Position numbers and translations under genes: made by a program
In this document: positions 1 to 13,546 of the stretch, one piece after another
Layout: each line of letters starts with the position of its first letter
How positions within the stretch are numbered: position 1 is the first letter of the stretch
The notes under the pieces: model-generated
Told to the model about the DNA's origin: nothing
The model's database searches: none
Seen by the model: only the letters and a program-made list of their open reading frames with translations
Assembly: GCA_963680875.1 (NCBI GenBank)
Contig: OY804589.1
Location: 1,674,001-1,738,000 of the forward strand
Source: Bathymodiolus brooksi
Lineage: Eukaryota; Mollusca; Bivalvia; Mytilida; Modiolidae
Direction: 5' to 3'
DNA: 64,000 nucleotides

Positions 1-2049
1 ATAAACGTTAAGTGACAACCAAGAATGGACAATACAGAGACAATGTAAACATAAACGTTTAGGGACAACCAAGAATGGACAATACAGAGACAATGTAAAC
101 ATAAACGTTCAGTGACAACCAAGAATGGACAATACAGAGACAATGTAAACATAAACGTTCAGGGACAACCCAGAATGGACAATACAGAGACAATGTAAAT
201 ATAAACGTTAAGTGACAACCAAGAATGGACAATACAGAGACAATGTAAACATAAACGTTAAGTGACAACCAAGAATGGACAATACACAGACAATGTAAAC
301 ATAAACGTTCAGTGGCAACCAAGAATGGACAATACAGAGACAATGTAAACATAAACGTTAAGTGACAACCAAGAATGGACTATACAGAGACAATGTAAAC
401 ATAAACGTTCAGTGACAACCAAGAATGGACAATACAGAGACAATGTAAACATAAACGTTCAGTGACAACCAAGAATGGACAATACAGAGACAATGTAAAC
501 ATAAACGTTAAGTGACAACCAAGAATGGACAATACAGAGACAATGTAAACATAAACGTTAAGTGGCAACCAAGAATGGACAATACAGAGACAATGTAAAC
601 ATAAACGTTAAGTGACAACCAAGAATGGACAATACAGAGACAATGTAATCATAAACGTTAAGGGACAACCAAGAATGGACAATACAGAGACAATGTAAAC
701 ATAAACGTTAAGGGACAACCAAGAATGGACAACACAGAGACAATGTAAGCATAAACGTTAAGTGACAACCAAGAATGGACAATACAGAGACAATGTAAAC
801 ATAAACGTTAAGGGACAACCAAGAATGGACAATACAGAGACAATGGAAACATAAACGTTAAGTGACAACCAAGAATGTACAATACAGAGACAATGTAAAC
901 ATAAACGTTAAGTGACAACCAAGAATGGACAATACATAGACAATGTAAACATAAACGTTCAGTGACAACCAAGAATGGACAATACAGAGACAATGTAAAC
1001 ATAAACGTTAAGTGACAACCAAGAATGGACAATACAGAGACAATGTAAACATAAACGTTCAGTGACAACCAAGAATGGACAATACAGAGACAATGTAAAC
1101 ATAAACGTTAAGTGACAACCAAGAATGGACAATACAGAGACAATGTAAACATAAACGTTTAGTGACAACCATGAATGGACAATACAGAGACAATGTAAGC
1201 ATAAACGTTAAGGGACAACCAAGAATGGACAATACAGAGACAATGTAAGCATAAACGTTAAGGGACAACCACGAATGGACAATACAGAGACAATGTAAAC
1301 ATAAACGTTAAGGGACAACCAAGAATGTGCAATACAGAGACAATGTAAACATAAACGTTAAGTGGCAACCAAGAATGGACAATACAGAGACAATGTAAAC
1401 ATAAACGTTAAGGGACAACCAAGAATGGACAATACAGAGACAATGTAAACATAAACGTTAAGTGACAACCAAGAATGGACAATACAGAGACAATGTAAAC
1501 ATAAACGTTAAGTGACAACCAAGAATGGACAATACAGAGACAATGTAAACATAAACGTTAAGTGACAACCAAGAATGGACAATACAGTGACAATGTAATC
1601 ATAAACGATAAGGGACAACCAAGAATGGACAATACAGAGACAATGTAAACATAAACGTTCAGTGACAACAAAGAATGGACAATACAGAGACAATGTAAAC
1701 ATAAACGTTCAGTGACAACCAAAATGGACAATACAGAGACAATGTAAACATAAACGTTCAGTGACAACCAAGAATGGACATTACAGAGACAATGTAAACA
1801 TAAATGTTCAGTGGCAACCAAGAATGGACAATACAGAGACAATGTAAACATAAACGTCTAGGGACAACCAAGAATGGACAATACAGAGACAATGTAAACA
1901 TAAACGTTAAGGGACAACCAAGAATGGACAATACAGAGACAATGTAAACATAAACGTTAAGTGACAACCAAGAATGGACAATACAGAAACAATGTAAACA
2001 TAAACGTTCAGTAACAACCAAGAATGGACAATACAGAGACAATGTAAAC
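1..2049 (+). repeat. Family A, leading segment with many private variants
   Basis: About 41 family-A monomers that are not part of the near-identical 82-monomer duplication to their right. The run at 600-1,150 (T49, then G13, then G13 with G49, then TGGAAAC, then AATGTAC) reappears at 12,500 and 16,000, so this segment belongs to the same higher-order family. It carries more unshared changes than later copies: for example TATAC at about 381, AACGATA at about 1,606, ACAAAG at about 1,669, TTACAG at about 1,781 and GTAAC at about 2,013. It also contains the first 49-bp monomer (1,700). The higher private divergence suggests that it has taken part less in recent exchange. Only repeat is present, with no gene. 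Confidence 0.8.
1700..1749 (+). other. Monomer with a 1-base deletion (A-run slippage)
   Basis: The unit reads AACCAAAATGG where the consensus has AACCAAGAATGG. By position in the block it corresponds to the A23 monomers (AACCAAAAATGG, e.g. at 3,950), so the loss is most simply one A from a run of five. The monomer phase shifts by one base from here on. Confidence 0.9.
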
Positions 2050-5000
2050 ATAAACGTTAAGTGGCAACCAAGAATGGACAATACAGAGACAATGTAAACA
2101 TAAACGTTAAGGGACAACCAAGAATGGACAATACAGAGACAATGTAAACATAAACGTTAAGTGACAACCAAGAATGGACAATACAGAGACAATGTAAACA
2201 TAAACGTTAAGGGACAACCAAGAATGGACAATACAGAGACAATGTAAACATAAACGTTAAGTGACAACCAAGAATGGACAATACAGAGACAATGTAAACA
2301 TAAACGTTCAGTGACAACCAAGAATGGACAATACAGAGACAATGTAAACATAAACGTTAAGGGACAACCAAGAATTGACAATACAGAGACAATGTAAACA
2401 TAAACGTTAAGTGACAACCAAGAATGGACAATACAGAGACAATGTAAACATAAACGTTCAGTGACAACCATGAATGGACAATACAGAGACAATGTTAACA
2501 TAAACGTTAAGTGACAACCAAGAATGCACAATACAGAGACAATGTAAACATAAACGTTTAGGGACAACCAAGAATGGACAATACAGAGACAATGTAAACA
2601 TAAACGTTCAGTGGCAACCAAGAATGGACAATACAGAGACAATGTAAACATAAACGTTCAGTGACAACCAAGAATGGACAATACAGAGACAATGTAAACA
2701 TAAACGTTCAGTGACAACCAAGAATGGACAATACAGAGACAATGTAAACATAAACGTTCAGTGACAACCAAGAATGGACAATACAGAGACAATGTAAACA
2801 TAAACGTTAAGTGACAACCAAGAATGGACAATACAGAGACAATGTTAACATAAACGTTAAGTGGCAACCAAGAATGGACAATACAGAGACAATGTAAACA
2901 TAAACGTTAAGTGACAACCAAGAATGGACAATACAGAGACAATGTAATCATAAACGTTAAGGGACAACCAAGAATGGACAATACAGAGACAATGTAAGCA
3001 AAAACGTTAAGTGACAACCAAGAATGGACAATACAGAGACAATGTAAACATAAACGTTAAGGGACAACCAAGAATGAACAATACAGAGACAATGTAAACA
3101 TAAACGTTAGGTGACAACCAAGAATGGACAATACAGAGACAATGTAAACATAAACGTTAAGTGACAACCAAGAATGGACAATACAGAGACAATGTAAACA
3201 TAAACGTTCAGTGACAACCAAGAATGGACAATACCGAGACAATGTAAACATAAACGTTAAGTGACAACCAAGAATGGACAATACAGAGACAATGTAAACA
3301 TAAACGTTAAGTGACAACCAAGAATGGACAATACAGAGACAATGTAAACATAAACGTTAAGTGACAACCAAGAATGGACAATACAGAGACAATGTAAACA
3401 TAAACGCTTAGTGACAACCAAGAATGGACAATACAGAGACAATGTAAACATAAACGTTAAGGGACAACCAAGAATGGACAATACAGAGACAATGTAAGCA
3501 TAAACGTTAAGGGACAACCACGAATGGACAATACAGAGACAATGTAAACATAAACGTTTAGGGACAACCAAGAATGTGCAATACAGAGACAATGTAAACA
3601 TAAACGTTAAGTGGCAACCAAGAATGGACAATACAGAGACAATGTAAACATAAACGTTAAGGGACAACCAAGAATGGACAATACAGAGACAATGTAAACA
3701 TAAACGTTAAGTGACAACCAAGAATGGACAATACAGAGACAATGTAAACATAAACGTTAAGTGACAACCAAGAATGGACAATACAGAGACAATGTAAACA
3801 TAAACGTTAAGTGACAACCAAGAATGGACAATACAGAGACAATGTAATCATAAACGTTAAGGGACAACCAAGAATGGACAATACAGAGACAATGTAAACA
3901 TAAACGTTCAGTGACAACCAAGAATGGACAATACAGAGACAATGTAAACATAAACGTTAAGTGACAACCAAAAATGGACAATACAGAGACAATGTAAACA
4001 TAAACGTTAAGTGGCAACCAAGAATGGACAATACAGAGACAATGTAAACATAAACGTTCAGTGGCAACCAAGAATGGACAATACAGAGACAATGTAAACA
4101 TAAACGTTTAGGTACAACCAAGAATGGACAATACAGAGACAATGTAAACATAAACGTTAAGGGACAACCAAGAATGGACAATACAGAGACAATGTAAACA
4201 TAAACGTTAAGTGACAACCAAGAATGGACAATACAGAAACAATGTAAACATAAACGTTCAGTGACAACCAAGAATGGACAATACAGTGACAATGTAAACA
4301 TAAACGTTCAGTGATAACCTATAATGGACAATACAGAGACAATGTAAACATAAACGTTCAGTGACAACCAAGAATGGACAATACAGAGACAATGTAAACA
4401 TAAACGTTCAGTGACAACCAAGAATGGACAATACAGAGACAATGTAAACATAAACGTTCAGTGACAACCAAGAATGGACAATACAGAGACAATGTAAATA
4501 TAAACGATAAGTGGCAACCAAGAATGGACAATACAGAGACAGTGTAAGCATAAACGTTAAGTGACAACCAGGAATGGACAATACAGAGACAATGTAAACA
4601 TAAACGTTCAGTGACAACCAAGAATGGACAATACAGAGACAATGTAAACATAAACGTTAAGTGGCAACCAAGAATGGACAATACAGAGACAATGTAAACA
4701 TAAACGTTAAGTGACAACCAAGAATGGATAATACAGAGACAATGTAAACATAAACATTAAGTGACAACCAAGAATGGACAATACAGAGACAATGTAAACA
4801 TAAACGTTAAGTGACAACCAAGAATGGACAATACAGAGACAATGTAAACATAAACGTTAAGTGACAACCAAGAATGGACAATACAGAGACAATGTAAACA
4901 TAAACGTTAAGTGACAACCAAGAATGGATAACACAGAGACAATGTAAACATAAACGTTAAGTGACAACCAAGAATGGACAATACAGAGACAATGTAAACA

Positions 5001-5946
5001 TAAACGTTAAGGGACAACCAAGAATGGACAATACAGAGGCAATGTAAACATAAACGTTAAGTGACAACCAAGAATGGACAATACAGAGACAATGTAAACA
5101 TAAACGTTCAGTGACAACCATGAATGGACAATACAGAGACAATGTTAACATAAACGTTAAGGGACAACCAAGAATGGACAATACAGAGGCAATGTAAACA
5201 TAAACGTTAAGTGACAACCAAGAATGGACAATACAGAGACAATGTAAACATAAACGTTCAGTGACAACCATGAATGGACAATACAGAGACAATGTTAACA
5301 TAAACGTTAAGGGACAACCAAGAATGGACAATACAGAGACAATGTAAACATAAACGTTAAGGGACAACCAAGAATGGACAATACAGGGACAATGTAAACA
5401 TAAACGTTTAGGGACAACCAAGAATGGACAATACAGAGACAATGTAAACATAAACGTTCAGTGACAACCAAGAATGGACAATACAGAGACAATGTAAACA
5501 TAAACGTTCAGTGACAACCCAGAATGGACAATACAGAGACAATGTAAATATAAACGTTAAGGGACAACCAAGAATGGACAATAGAGAGACAATGTAAACA
5601 TAAACGTTAAGTGACAACCAAGAATGGACAATACAGAGACAATGTAAACATAAACGTTCAGTGGCAACCAAGAATGGACAATACAGAGACAATGTAAACA
5701 TAAACGTTAAGTGACAACCAAGAATGGACAATACAGAGACAATGTAAACATAAACGTTCAGTGACAACCAAGAATGGACAATACAGAGACAATGTAAACA
5801 TAAACGTTCAGTGACAACCAAGAATGGACAATACAGAGACAATGTAAACATAAACATTAAGTGACAACCAAGAATGGACAATACAGAGACAATGTAAACA
5901 TAAACGTTAAGTGGCAACCAAGAATGGACAATACAGAGACAATGTA
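2050..5946 (+). repeat. 82-monomer higher-order unit, copy 1
   Basis: This stretch matches 6,150-10,046 at a constant offset of 4,100 bp. Homology begins at the GTGGC monomer at 2,050 (paired with 6,150). The preceding monomers differ: C10 with GTAAC at 2,000 versus consensus at 6,100. It ends near 5,946, after which copy 2 jumps to another arrangement. I saw about a dozen substitutions between the copies by eye (e.g. AATTGAC at 2,377, GTTTA at 3,548, GGTAC at 4,113, AACGATA at 4,507), so identity is above 99%. The copy holds the marker monomers AATGTGC (about 3,571), A23 (3,950) and GATAACCTATAATGG (4,300). Confidence 0.92.
5408..5917 (-). other. Longest open frame (169 codons); judged non-coding
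   Basis: This is one of five equivalent 169-codon minus-strand frames (also 9,508-10,017, 11,958-12,467, 15,458-15,967 and 18,008-18,517). Three 50-bp monomers make 150 bp, so a frame that stays open reads a 50-residue hydrophobic, cysteine-containing repeat. Each monomer has a stop in one of the three frames at positions 9-13: TAA with GTTAAG, TGA with GTTCAG, TAA with GTTTAGG. Since 50 is not a multiple of 3, the affected frame rotates, and open runs only reflect the local order of these variants. There is no start context, no codon bias, and single-monomer losses shift the frame freely. I regard all such frames in the window as by-products of the satellite. Confidence 0.93.
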
Positions 5947-6149
5947 AACATAAACGTTAAGTGACAACCAAGAATGGACAATACAGAGACAATGTAATCA
6001 TAAACGTTAAGGGACAACCAAGAATGGACAATACAGAGACAATGTAAACATAAACGTTAAGGGACAACCAAGAATGGACAATACAGAGACAATGTAAGCA
6101 TAAACGTTAAGTGACAACCAAGAATGGACAATACAGAGACAATGTAAAC
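5947..6149 (+). repeat. Four monomers between the 82-monomer copies
   Basis: Monomers at 5,950 (T49), 6,000 (G13), 6,050 (G13, G49) and 6,100 (consensus). The same order starts the segments at 600, 12,500 and 16,000, so these four are the truncated beginning of that block. They are what remains at the exchange point that made the 4,100-bp period. Confidence 0.75.
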
Positions 6150-9100
6150 ATAAACGTTAAGTGGCAACCAAGAATGGACAATACAGAGACAATGTAAACA
6201 TAAACGTTAAGGGACAACCAAGAATGGACAATACAGAGACAATGTAAACATAAACGTTAAGTGACAACCAAGAATGGACAATACAGAGACAATGTAAACA
6301 TAAACGTTAAGGGACAACCAAGAATGGACAATACAGAGACAATGTAAACATAAACGTTAAGTGACAACCAAGAATGGACAATACAGAGACAATGTAAACA
6401 TAAACGTTCAGTGACAACCAAGAATGGACAATACAGAGACAATGTAAACATAAACGTTAAGGGACAACCAAGAATGGACAATACAGAGACAATGTAAACA
6501 TAAACGTTAAGTGACAACCAAGAATGGACAATACAGAGACAATGTAAACATAAACGTTCAGTGACAACCATGAATGGACAATACAGAGACAATGTTAACA
6601 TAAACGTTAAGTGACAACCAAGAATGCACAATACAGAGACAATGTAAACATAAACGTTTAGGGACAACCAAGAATGGACAATACAGAGACAATGTAAACA
6701 TAAACGTTCAGTGGCAACCAAGAATGGACAATACAGAGACAATGTAAACATAAACGTTCAGTGACAACCAAGAATGGACAATACAGAGACAATGTAAACA
6801 TAAACGTTCAGTGACAACCAAGAATGGACAATACAGAGACAATGTAAACATAAACGTTCAGTGACAACCAAGAATGGACAATACAGAGACAATGTAAACA
6901 TAAACGTTAAGTGACAACCAAGAATGGACAATACAGAGACAATGTTAACATAAACGTTAAGTGGCAACCAAGAATGGACAATACAGAGACAATGTAAACA
7001 TAAACGTTAAGTGACAACCAAGAATGGACAATACAGAGACAATGTAATCATAAACGTTAAGGGACAACCAAGAATGGACAATACAGAGACAATGTAAGCA
7101 AAAACGTTAAGTGACAACCAAGAATGGACAATACAGAGACAATGTAAACATAAACGTTAAGGGACAACCAAGAATGAACAATACAGAGACAATGTAAACA
7201 TAAACGTTAGGTGACAACCAAGAATGGACAATACAGAGACAATGTAAACATAAACGTTAAGTGACAACCAAGAATGGACAATACAGAGACAATGTAAACA
7301 TAAACGTTCAGTGACAACCAAGAATGGACAATACCGAGACAATGTAAACATAAACGTTAAGTGACAACCAAGAATGGACAATACAGAGACAATGTAAACA
7401 TAAACGTTAAGTGACAACCAAGAATGGACAATACAGAGACAATGTAAACATAAACGTTAAGTGACAACCAAGAATGGACAATACAGAGACAATGTAAACA
7501 TAAACGCTTAGTGACAACCAAGAATGGACAATACAGAGACAATGTAAACATAAACGTTAAGGGACAACCAAGAATGGACAATACAGAGACAATGTAAGCA
7601 TAAACGTTAAGGGACAACCACGAATGGACAATACAGAGACAATGTAAACATAAACGTTAAGGGACAACCAAGAATGTGCAATACAGAGACAATGTAAACA
7701 TAAACGTTAAGTGGCAACCAAGAATGGACAATACAGAGACAATGTAAACATAAACGTTAAGGGACAACCAATAATGGACAATACAGAGACAATGTAAACA
7801 TAAACGTTAAGTGACAACCAAGAATGGACAATACAGAGACAATGTAAACATAAACGTTAAGTGACAACCAAGAATGGACAATACAGAGACAATGTAAACA
7901 TAAACGTTAAGTGACAACCAAGAATGGACAATACAGAGACAATGTAATCATAAACGTTAAGGGACAACCAAGAATGGACAATACAGAGACAATGTAAACA
8001 TAAACGTTCAGTGACAACCAAGAATGGACAATACAGAGACAATGTAAACATAAACGTTAAGTGACAACCAAAAATGGACAATACAGAGACAATGTAAACA
8101 TAAACGTTAAGTGGCAACCAAGAATGGACAATACAGAGACAATGTAAACATAAACGTTCAGTGACAACCAAGAATGGACAATACAGAGACAATGTAAACA
8201 TAAACGTTTAGGGACAACCAAGAATGGACAATACAGAGACAATGTAAACATAAACGTTAAGGGACAACCAAGAATGGACAATACAGAGACAATGTAAACA
8301 TAAACGTTAAGTGACAACCAAGAATGGACAATACAGAAACAATGTAAACATAAACGTTCAGTGACAACAAAGAATGGACAATACAGTGACAATGTAAACA
8401 TAAACGTTCAGTGATAACCTATAATGGACAATACAGAGACAATGTAAACATAAACGTTCAGTGACAACCAAGAATGGACAATACAGAGACAATGTAAACA
8501 TAAACGTTCAGTGACAACCAAGAATGGACAATACAGAGACAATGTAAACATAAACGTTCAGTGACAACCAAGAATGGACAATACAGAGACAATGTAAATA
8601 TAAACGTTAAGTGGCAACCAAGAATGGACAATACAGAGACAGTGTAAGCATAAACGTTAAGTGACAACCAGGAATGGACAATACAGAGACAATGTAAACA
8701 TAAACGTTAAGTGACAACCAAGAATGGACAATACAGAGACAATGTAAACATAAACATTAAGTGGCAACCAAGAATGGACAATACAGAGACAATGTAAACA
8801 TAAACGTTAAGTGACAACCAAGAATGGATAATACAGAGACAATGTAAACATAAACATTAAGTGACAACCAAGAATGGACAATACAGAGACAATGTAAACA
8901 TAAACGTTAAGTGACAACCAAGAATGGACAATACAGAGACAATGTAAACATAAACGTTAAGTGACAACCAAGAATGGACAATACAGAGACAATGTAAACA
9001 TAAACGTTAAGTGACAACCAAGAATGGATAACACAGAGACAATGTAAACATAAACGTTAAGTGACAACCAAGAATGGACAATACAGAGACAATGTAAACA

Positions 9101-10046
9101 TAAACGTTAAGGGACAACCAAGAATGGACAATACAGAGGCAATGTAAACATAAACGTTAAGTGACAACCAAGAATGGACAATACAGAGACAATGTAAACA
9201 TAAACGTTCAGTGACAACCATGAATGGACAATACAGAGACAATGTTAACATAAACGTTAAGGGACAACCAAGAATGGACAATACAGAGGCAATGTAAACA
9301 TAAACGTTAAGTGACAACCAAGAATGGACAATACAGAGACAATGTAAACATAAACGTTCAGTGACAACCATGAATGGACAATACAGAGACAATGTTAACA
9401 TAAACGTTAAGGGACAACCAAGAATGGACAATACAGAGACAATGTAAACATAAACGTTAAGGGACAACCAAGAATGGACAATACAGGGACAATGTAAACA
9501 TAAACGTTTAGGGACAACCAAGAATGGACAATACAGAGACAATGTAAACATAAACGTTCAGTGACAACCAAGAATGGACAATACAGAGACAATGTAAACA
9601 TAAACGTTCAGTGACAACCCAGAATGGACAATACAGAGACAATGTAAATATAAACGTTAAGGGACAACCAAGAATGGACAATAGAGAGACAATGTAAACA
9701 TAAACGTAAAGTGACAACCAAGAATGGACAATACAGAGACAATGTAAACATAAACGTTCAGTGGCAACCAAGAATGGACAATACAGAGACAATGTAAACA
9801 TAAACGTTAAGTGACAACCAAGAATGGACAATACAGAGACAATGTAAACATAAACGTTCAGTGACAACCAAGAATGGACAATACAGAGACAATGTAAACA
9901 TAAACGTTCAGTGACAACCAAGAATGGACAATACAGAGACAATGTAAACATAAACATTAAGTGACAACCAAGAATGGACAATACAGAGACAATGTAAACA
10001 TAAACGTTAAGTGGCAACCAAGAATGGACAATACAGAGACAATGTA
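6150..10046 (+). repeat. 82-monomer higher-order unit, copy 2
   Basis: Near-identical partner of 2,050-5,946. Differences from copy 1 include ATAATGG at 7,771, GTGAC instead of GTGGC at 8,163, and AACATT at 8,754. Its right part (7,597-10,046) was duplicated again to give 10,047-12,496. At about 10,047 the sequence stops following copy 1 and returns to the state found at 7,597 (G49 followed by ACCACGAATGG), which marks the duplication junction. Confidence 0.92.
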
Positions 10047-12496
10047 AGCATAAACGTTAAGGGACAACCACGAATGGACAATACAGAGACAATGTAAACA
10101 TAAACGTTAAGGGACAACCAAGAATGTGCAATACAGAGACAATGTAAACATAAACGTTAAGTGGCAACCAAGAATGGACAATACAGAGACAATGTAAACA
10201 TAAACGTTAAGGGACAACCAAGAATGGACAATACAGAGACAATGTAAACATAAAAGTTAAGTGACAACCAAGAATGGACAATACAGAGACAATGTAAACA
10301 TAAACGTTAAGTGACAACCAAGAATGGACAATACAGAGACAATGTAAACATAAACGTTAAGTGACAACCAAGAATGGACAATACAGAGACAATGTAATCA
10401 TAAACGTAAAGGGACAACCAAGAATGGACAATACAGAGACAATGTAAACATAAACGTTCAGTGACAACCAAGAATGGACAATACAGAGACAATGTAAACA
10501 TAAACGTTAAGTGACAACCAAAAATGGACAATACAGAGACAATGTAAACATAAACGTTAAGTGGCAACCAAGAATGGACAATACAGAGACAATGTAAACA
10601 TAAACGTTCAGTGGCAACCAAGAATGGACAATACAGAGACAATGTAAACATAAACGTTTAGGGACAACCAAGAATGGACAATACAGAGACAATGTAAACA
10701 TAAACGTTAAGGGACAACCAAGAATGGACAATACAGAGACAATGTAAACATAAACGTTAAGTGACAACCAAGAATGGACAATACAGAAACAATGTAAACA
10801 TAAACGTTCAGTGACAACCAAGAATGGACAATACAGTGACAATGTAAACATAAACGTTCAGTGATAACCTATAATGGACAATACAGAGACAATGTAAACA
10901 TAAACGTTCAGTGACAACCAAGAATGGACAATACAGAGACAATGTAAACATAAACGTTCAGTGACAACCAAGAATGGACAATACAGAGACAATGTAAACA
11001 TAAACGTTCAGTGACAACCAAGAATGGACAATACAGAGACAATGTAAATATAAACGTTAAGTGGCAACCAAGAATGGACAATACAGAGACAGTGTAAGCA
11101 TAAACGTTAAGTGACAACCAGGAATGGACAATACAGAGACAATGTAAACATAAACGTTAAGTGACAACCAAGAATGGACAATACAGAGACAATGTAAACA
11201 TAAACGTTAAGTGGCAACCAAGAATGGACAATACAGAGACAATGTAAACATAAACGTTAAGTGACAACCAAGAATGGATAATACAGAGACAATGTAAACA
11301 TAAACATTAAGTGACAACCAAGAATGGACAATACAGAGACAATGTAAACATAAACGTTAAGTGACAACCAAGAATGGACAATACAGAGACAATGTAAACA
11401 TAAACGTTAAGTGACAACCAAGAATGGACAATACAGAGACAATGTAAACATAAACGTTAAGTGACAACCAAGAATGGATAACACAGAGACAATGTAAACA
11501 TAAACGTTAAGTGACAACCAAGAATGGACAATACAGAGACAATGTAAACATAAACGTTAAGGGACAACCAAGAATGGACAATATAGAGGCAATGTAAACA
11601 TAAACGTTAAGTGACAACCAAGAATGGACAATACAGAGACAATGTAAACATAAACGTTCAGTGACAACCATGAATGGACAATACAGAGACAATGTTAACA
11701 TAAACGTTAAGGGACAACCAAGAATGGACAATACAGAGGCAATGTAAACATAAACGTTAAGTGACAACCAAGAATGGACAATACAGAGACAATGTAAACA
11801 TAAACGTTCAGTGACAACCATGAATGGACAATACAGAGACAATGTTAACATAAACGTTAAGGGACAACCAAGAATGGACAATACAGAGACAATGTAAACA
11901 TAAACGTTAAGGGACAACCAAGAATGGACAATACAGGGACAATGTAAACATAAACGTTTAGGGACAACCAAGAATGGACAATACAGAGACAATGTAAACA
12001 TAAACGTTCAGTGACAACCAAGAATGGACAATACAGAGACAATGTAAACATAAACGTTCAGTGACAACCCAGAATGGACAATACAGAGACAATGTAAATA
12101 TAAACGTTAAGGGACAACCAAGAATGGACAATAGAGAGACAATGTAAACATAAACGTAAAGTGACAACCAAGAATGGACAATACAGAGACAATGTAAACA
12201 TAATCGTTCAGTGGCAACCAAGAATGGACAATACAGAGACAATGTAAACATAAACGTTAAGTGACAACCAAGAATGGACAATACAGAGACAATGTAAACA
12301 TAAACGTTCAGTGACAACCAAGAATGGACAATACAGAGACAATGTAAACATAAACGTTCAGTGACAACCAAGAATGGACAATACAGAGACAATGTAAACA
12401 TAAACATTAAGTGACAACCAAGAATGGACAATACAGAGACAATGTAAACATAAACGTTAAGTGGCAACCAAGAATGGACAATACAGAGACAATGTA
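10047..12496 (+). repeat. 49-monomer (2,450-bp) tandem duplicate of 7,597-10,046
   Basis: Marker monomers recur at an exact offset of 2,450: AATGTGC at 7,671 and 10,121, A23 at 8,050 and 10,500, GATAACCTATAATGG at 8,400 and 10,850, AACATT at 9,950 and 12,400. After 12,496 the array continues with the T49/G13/G49 series that followed copy 1 at 5,950. This is exactly what a simple tandem duplication inserted between 10,046 and 12,497 would leave. Private changes are few, for example ATATAGAG at 11,584. Confidence 0.92.
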
Positions 12497-13546
12497 AACA
12501 TAAACGTTAAGCGACAACCAAGAATGGACAATACAGAGACTATGTAATCATAAACGTTAAGGGACAACCAAGAATGGACAATACAGAGACAATGTAAACA
12601 TAAACGTTAAGGGACAACCAAGAATGGACAATACAGAGACAATGTAAGCATAAACGTTAAGTGACAACCAAGAATGGACAATACAGAGACAATGTAAACA
12701 TAAACGTTAAGGGACAACCAAGAATGGACAATACAGAGACAATGGAAACATAAACGTTAAGTGACAACCAAGAATGTACAATACAGAGACAATGTAAACA
12801 TAAACGTTAAGTGACAACCAAGAATGGACAATACAGAGACAATATAAACATAAACGTTCAGTGACAACCAAGAATGGACAATACAGAGACAATGTAAACA
12901 TAAACGTTAAGTGACAACCAAGAATGGACAATACAGAGACAATGTAAACATAAACGTTCAGTGACAACCAAGAATGGACAATACAGAGACAATGTAAACA
13001 TAAACGTTAAGTGACAACCAAGAATGGACAATACAGAGACAATGTAAACATAAACGTTAAGTGACAACCAAGAATGGACAATACAGAGACAATGTAAACA
13101 TAAACGTTCAGTGACAACCAAGAATGGACAATACCGAGACAATGTAAACATAAACGTTAAGTGACAACCAAGAATGGACAATACAGAGACAATGTAAACA
13201 TAAACGTTAAGGGACAACCAAGAATGGACAATACAGAGACAATGTAAACATAAACGTTAAGTGACAACCAAGAATGGACAATACAGAGACAATGTAAACA
13301 TAAACGCTTAGTGACAACCAAGAATGGACAATACAGAGACAATGTAAGCATAAACGTTAAGTGACAACCAAAAATGGACAATACAGAGACAATGTAAACA
13401 TAAACGTTAAGTGGCAACCAAGAATGGACAATACAGAGACAATGTAAACATAAACGTTCAGTGGCAACCAAGAATGGACAATACAGAGACAATGTAAACA
13501 TAAACGTTAAGGGACAACCAAGAATGGACAATACAGATACAATGTA
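12497..13546 (+). repeat. Family A linker block resembling 597-1,650
   Basis: The monomers from 12,500 follow the order seen at 600 (T49; G13; G13+G49; consensus; TGGAAAC; AATGTAC; consensus; C10). The block then includes a short insert at 13,350-13,500 (A23, GTGGC, C10+GTGGC) that duplicates 14,000-14,150 out of place. One CGCTTA variant at about 13,308 is shared with 3,408 and 7,508. Only repeat is present. Confidence 0.75.

Noticed and set aside
1..10. Window starting exactly at a monomer boundary as a true array edge
   Set aside because: The start of my monomer numbering is arbitrary and was set by the first base; no non-repeat flank is visible.
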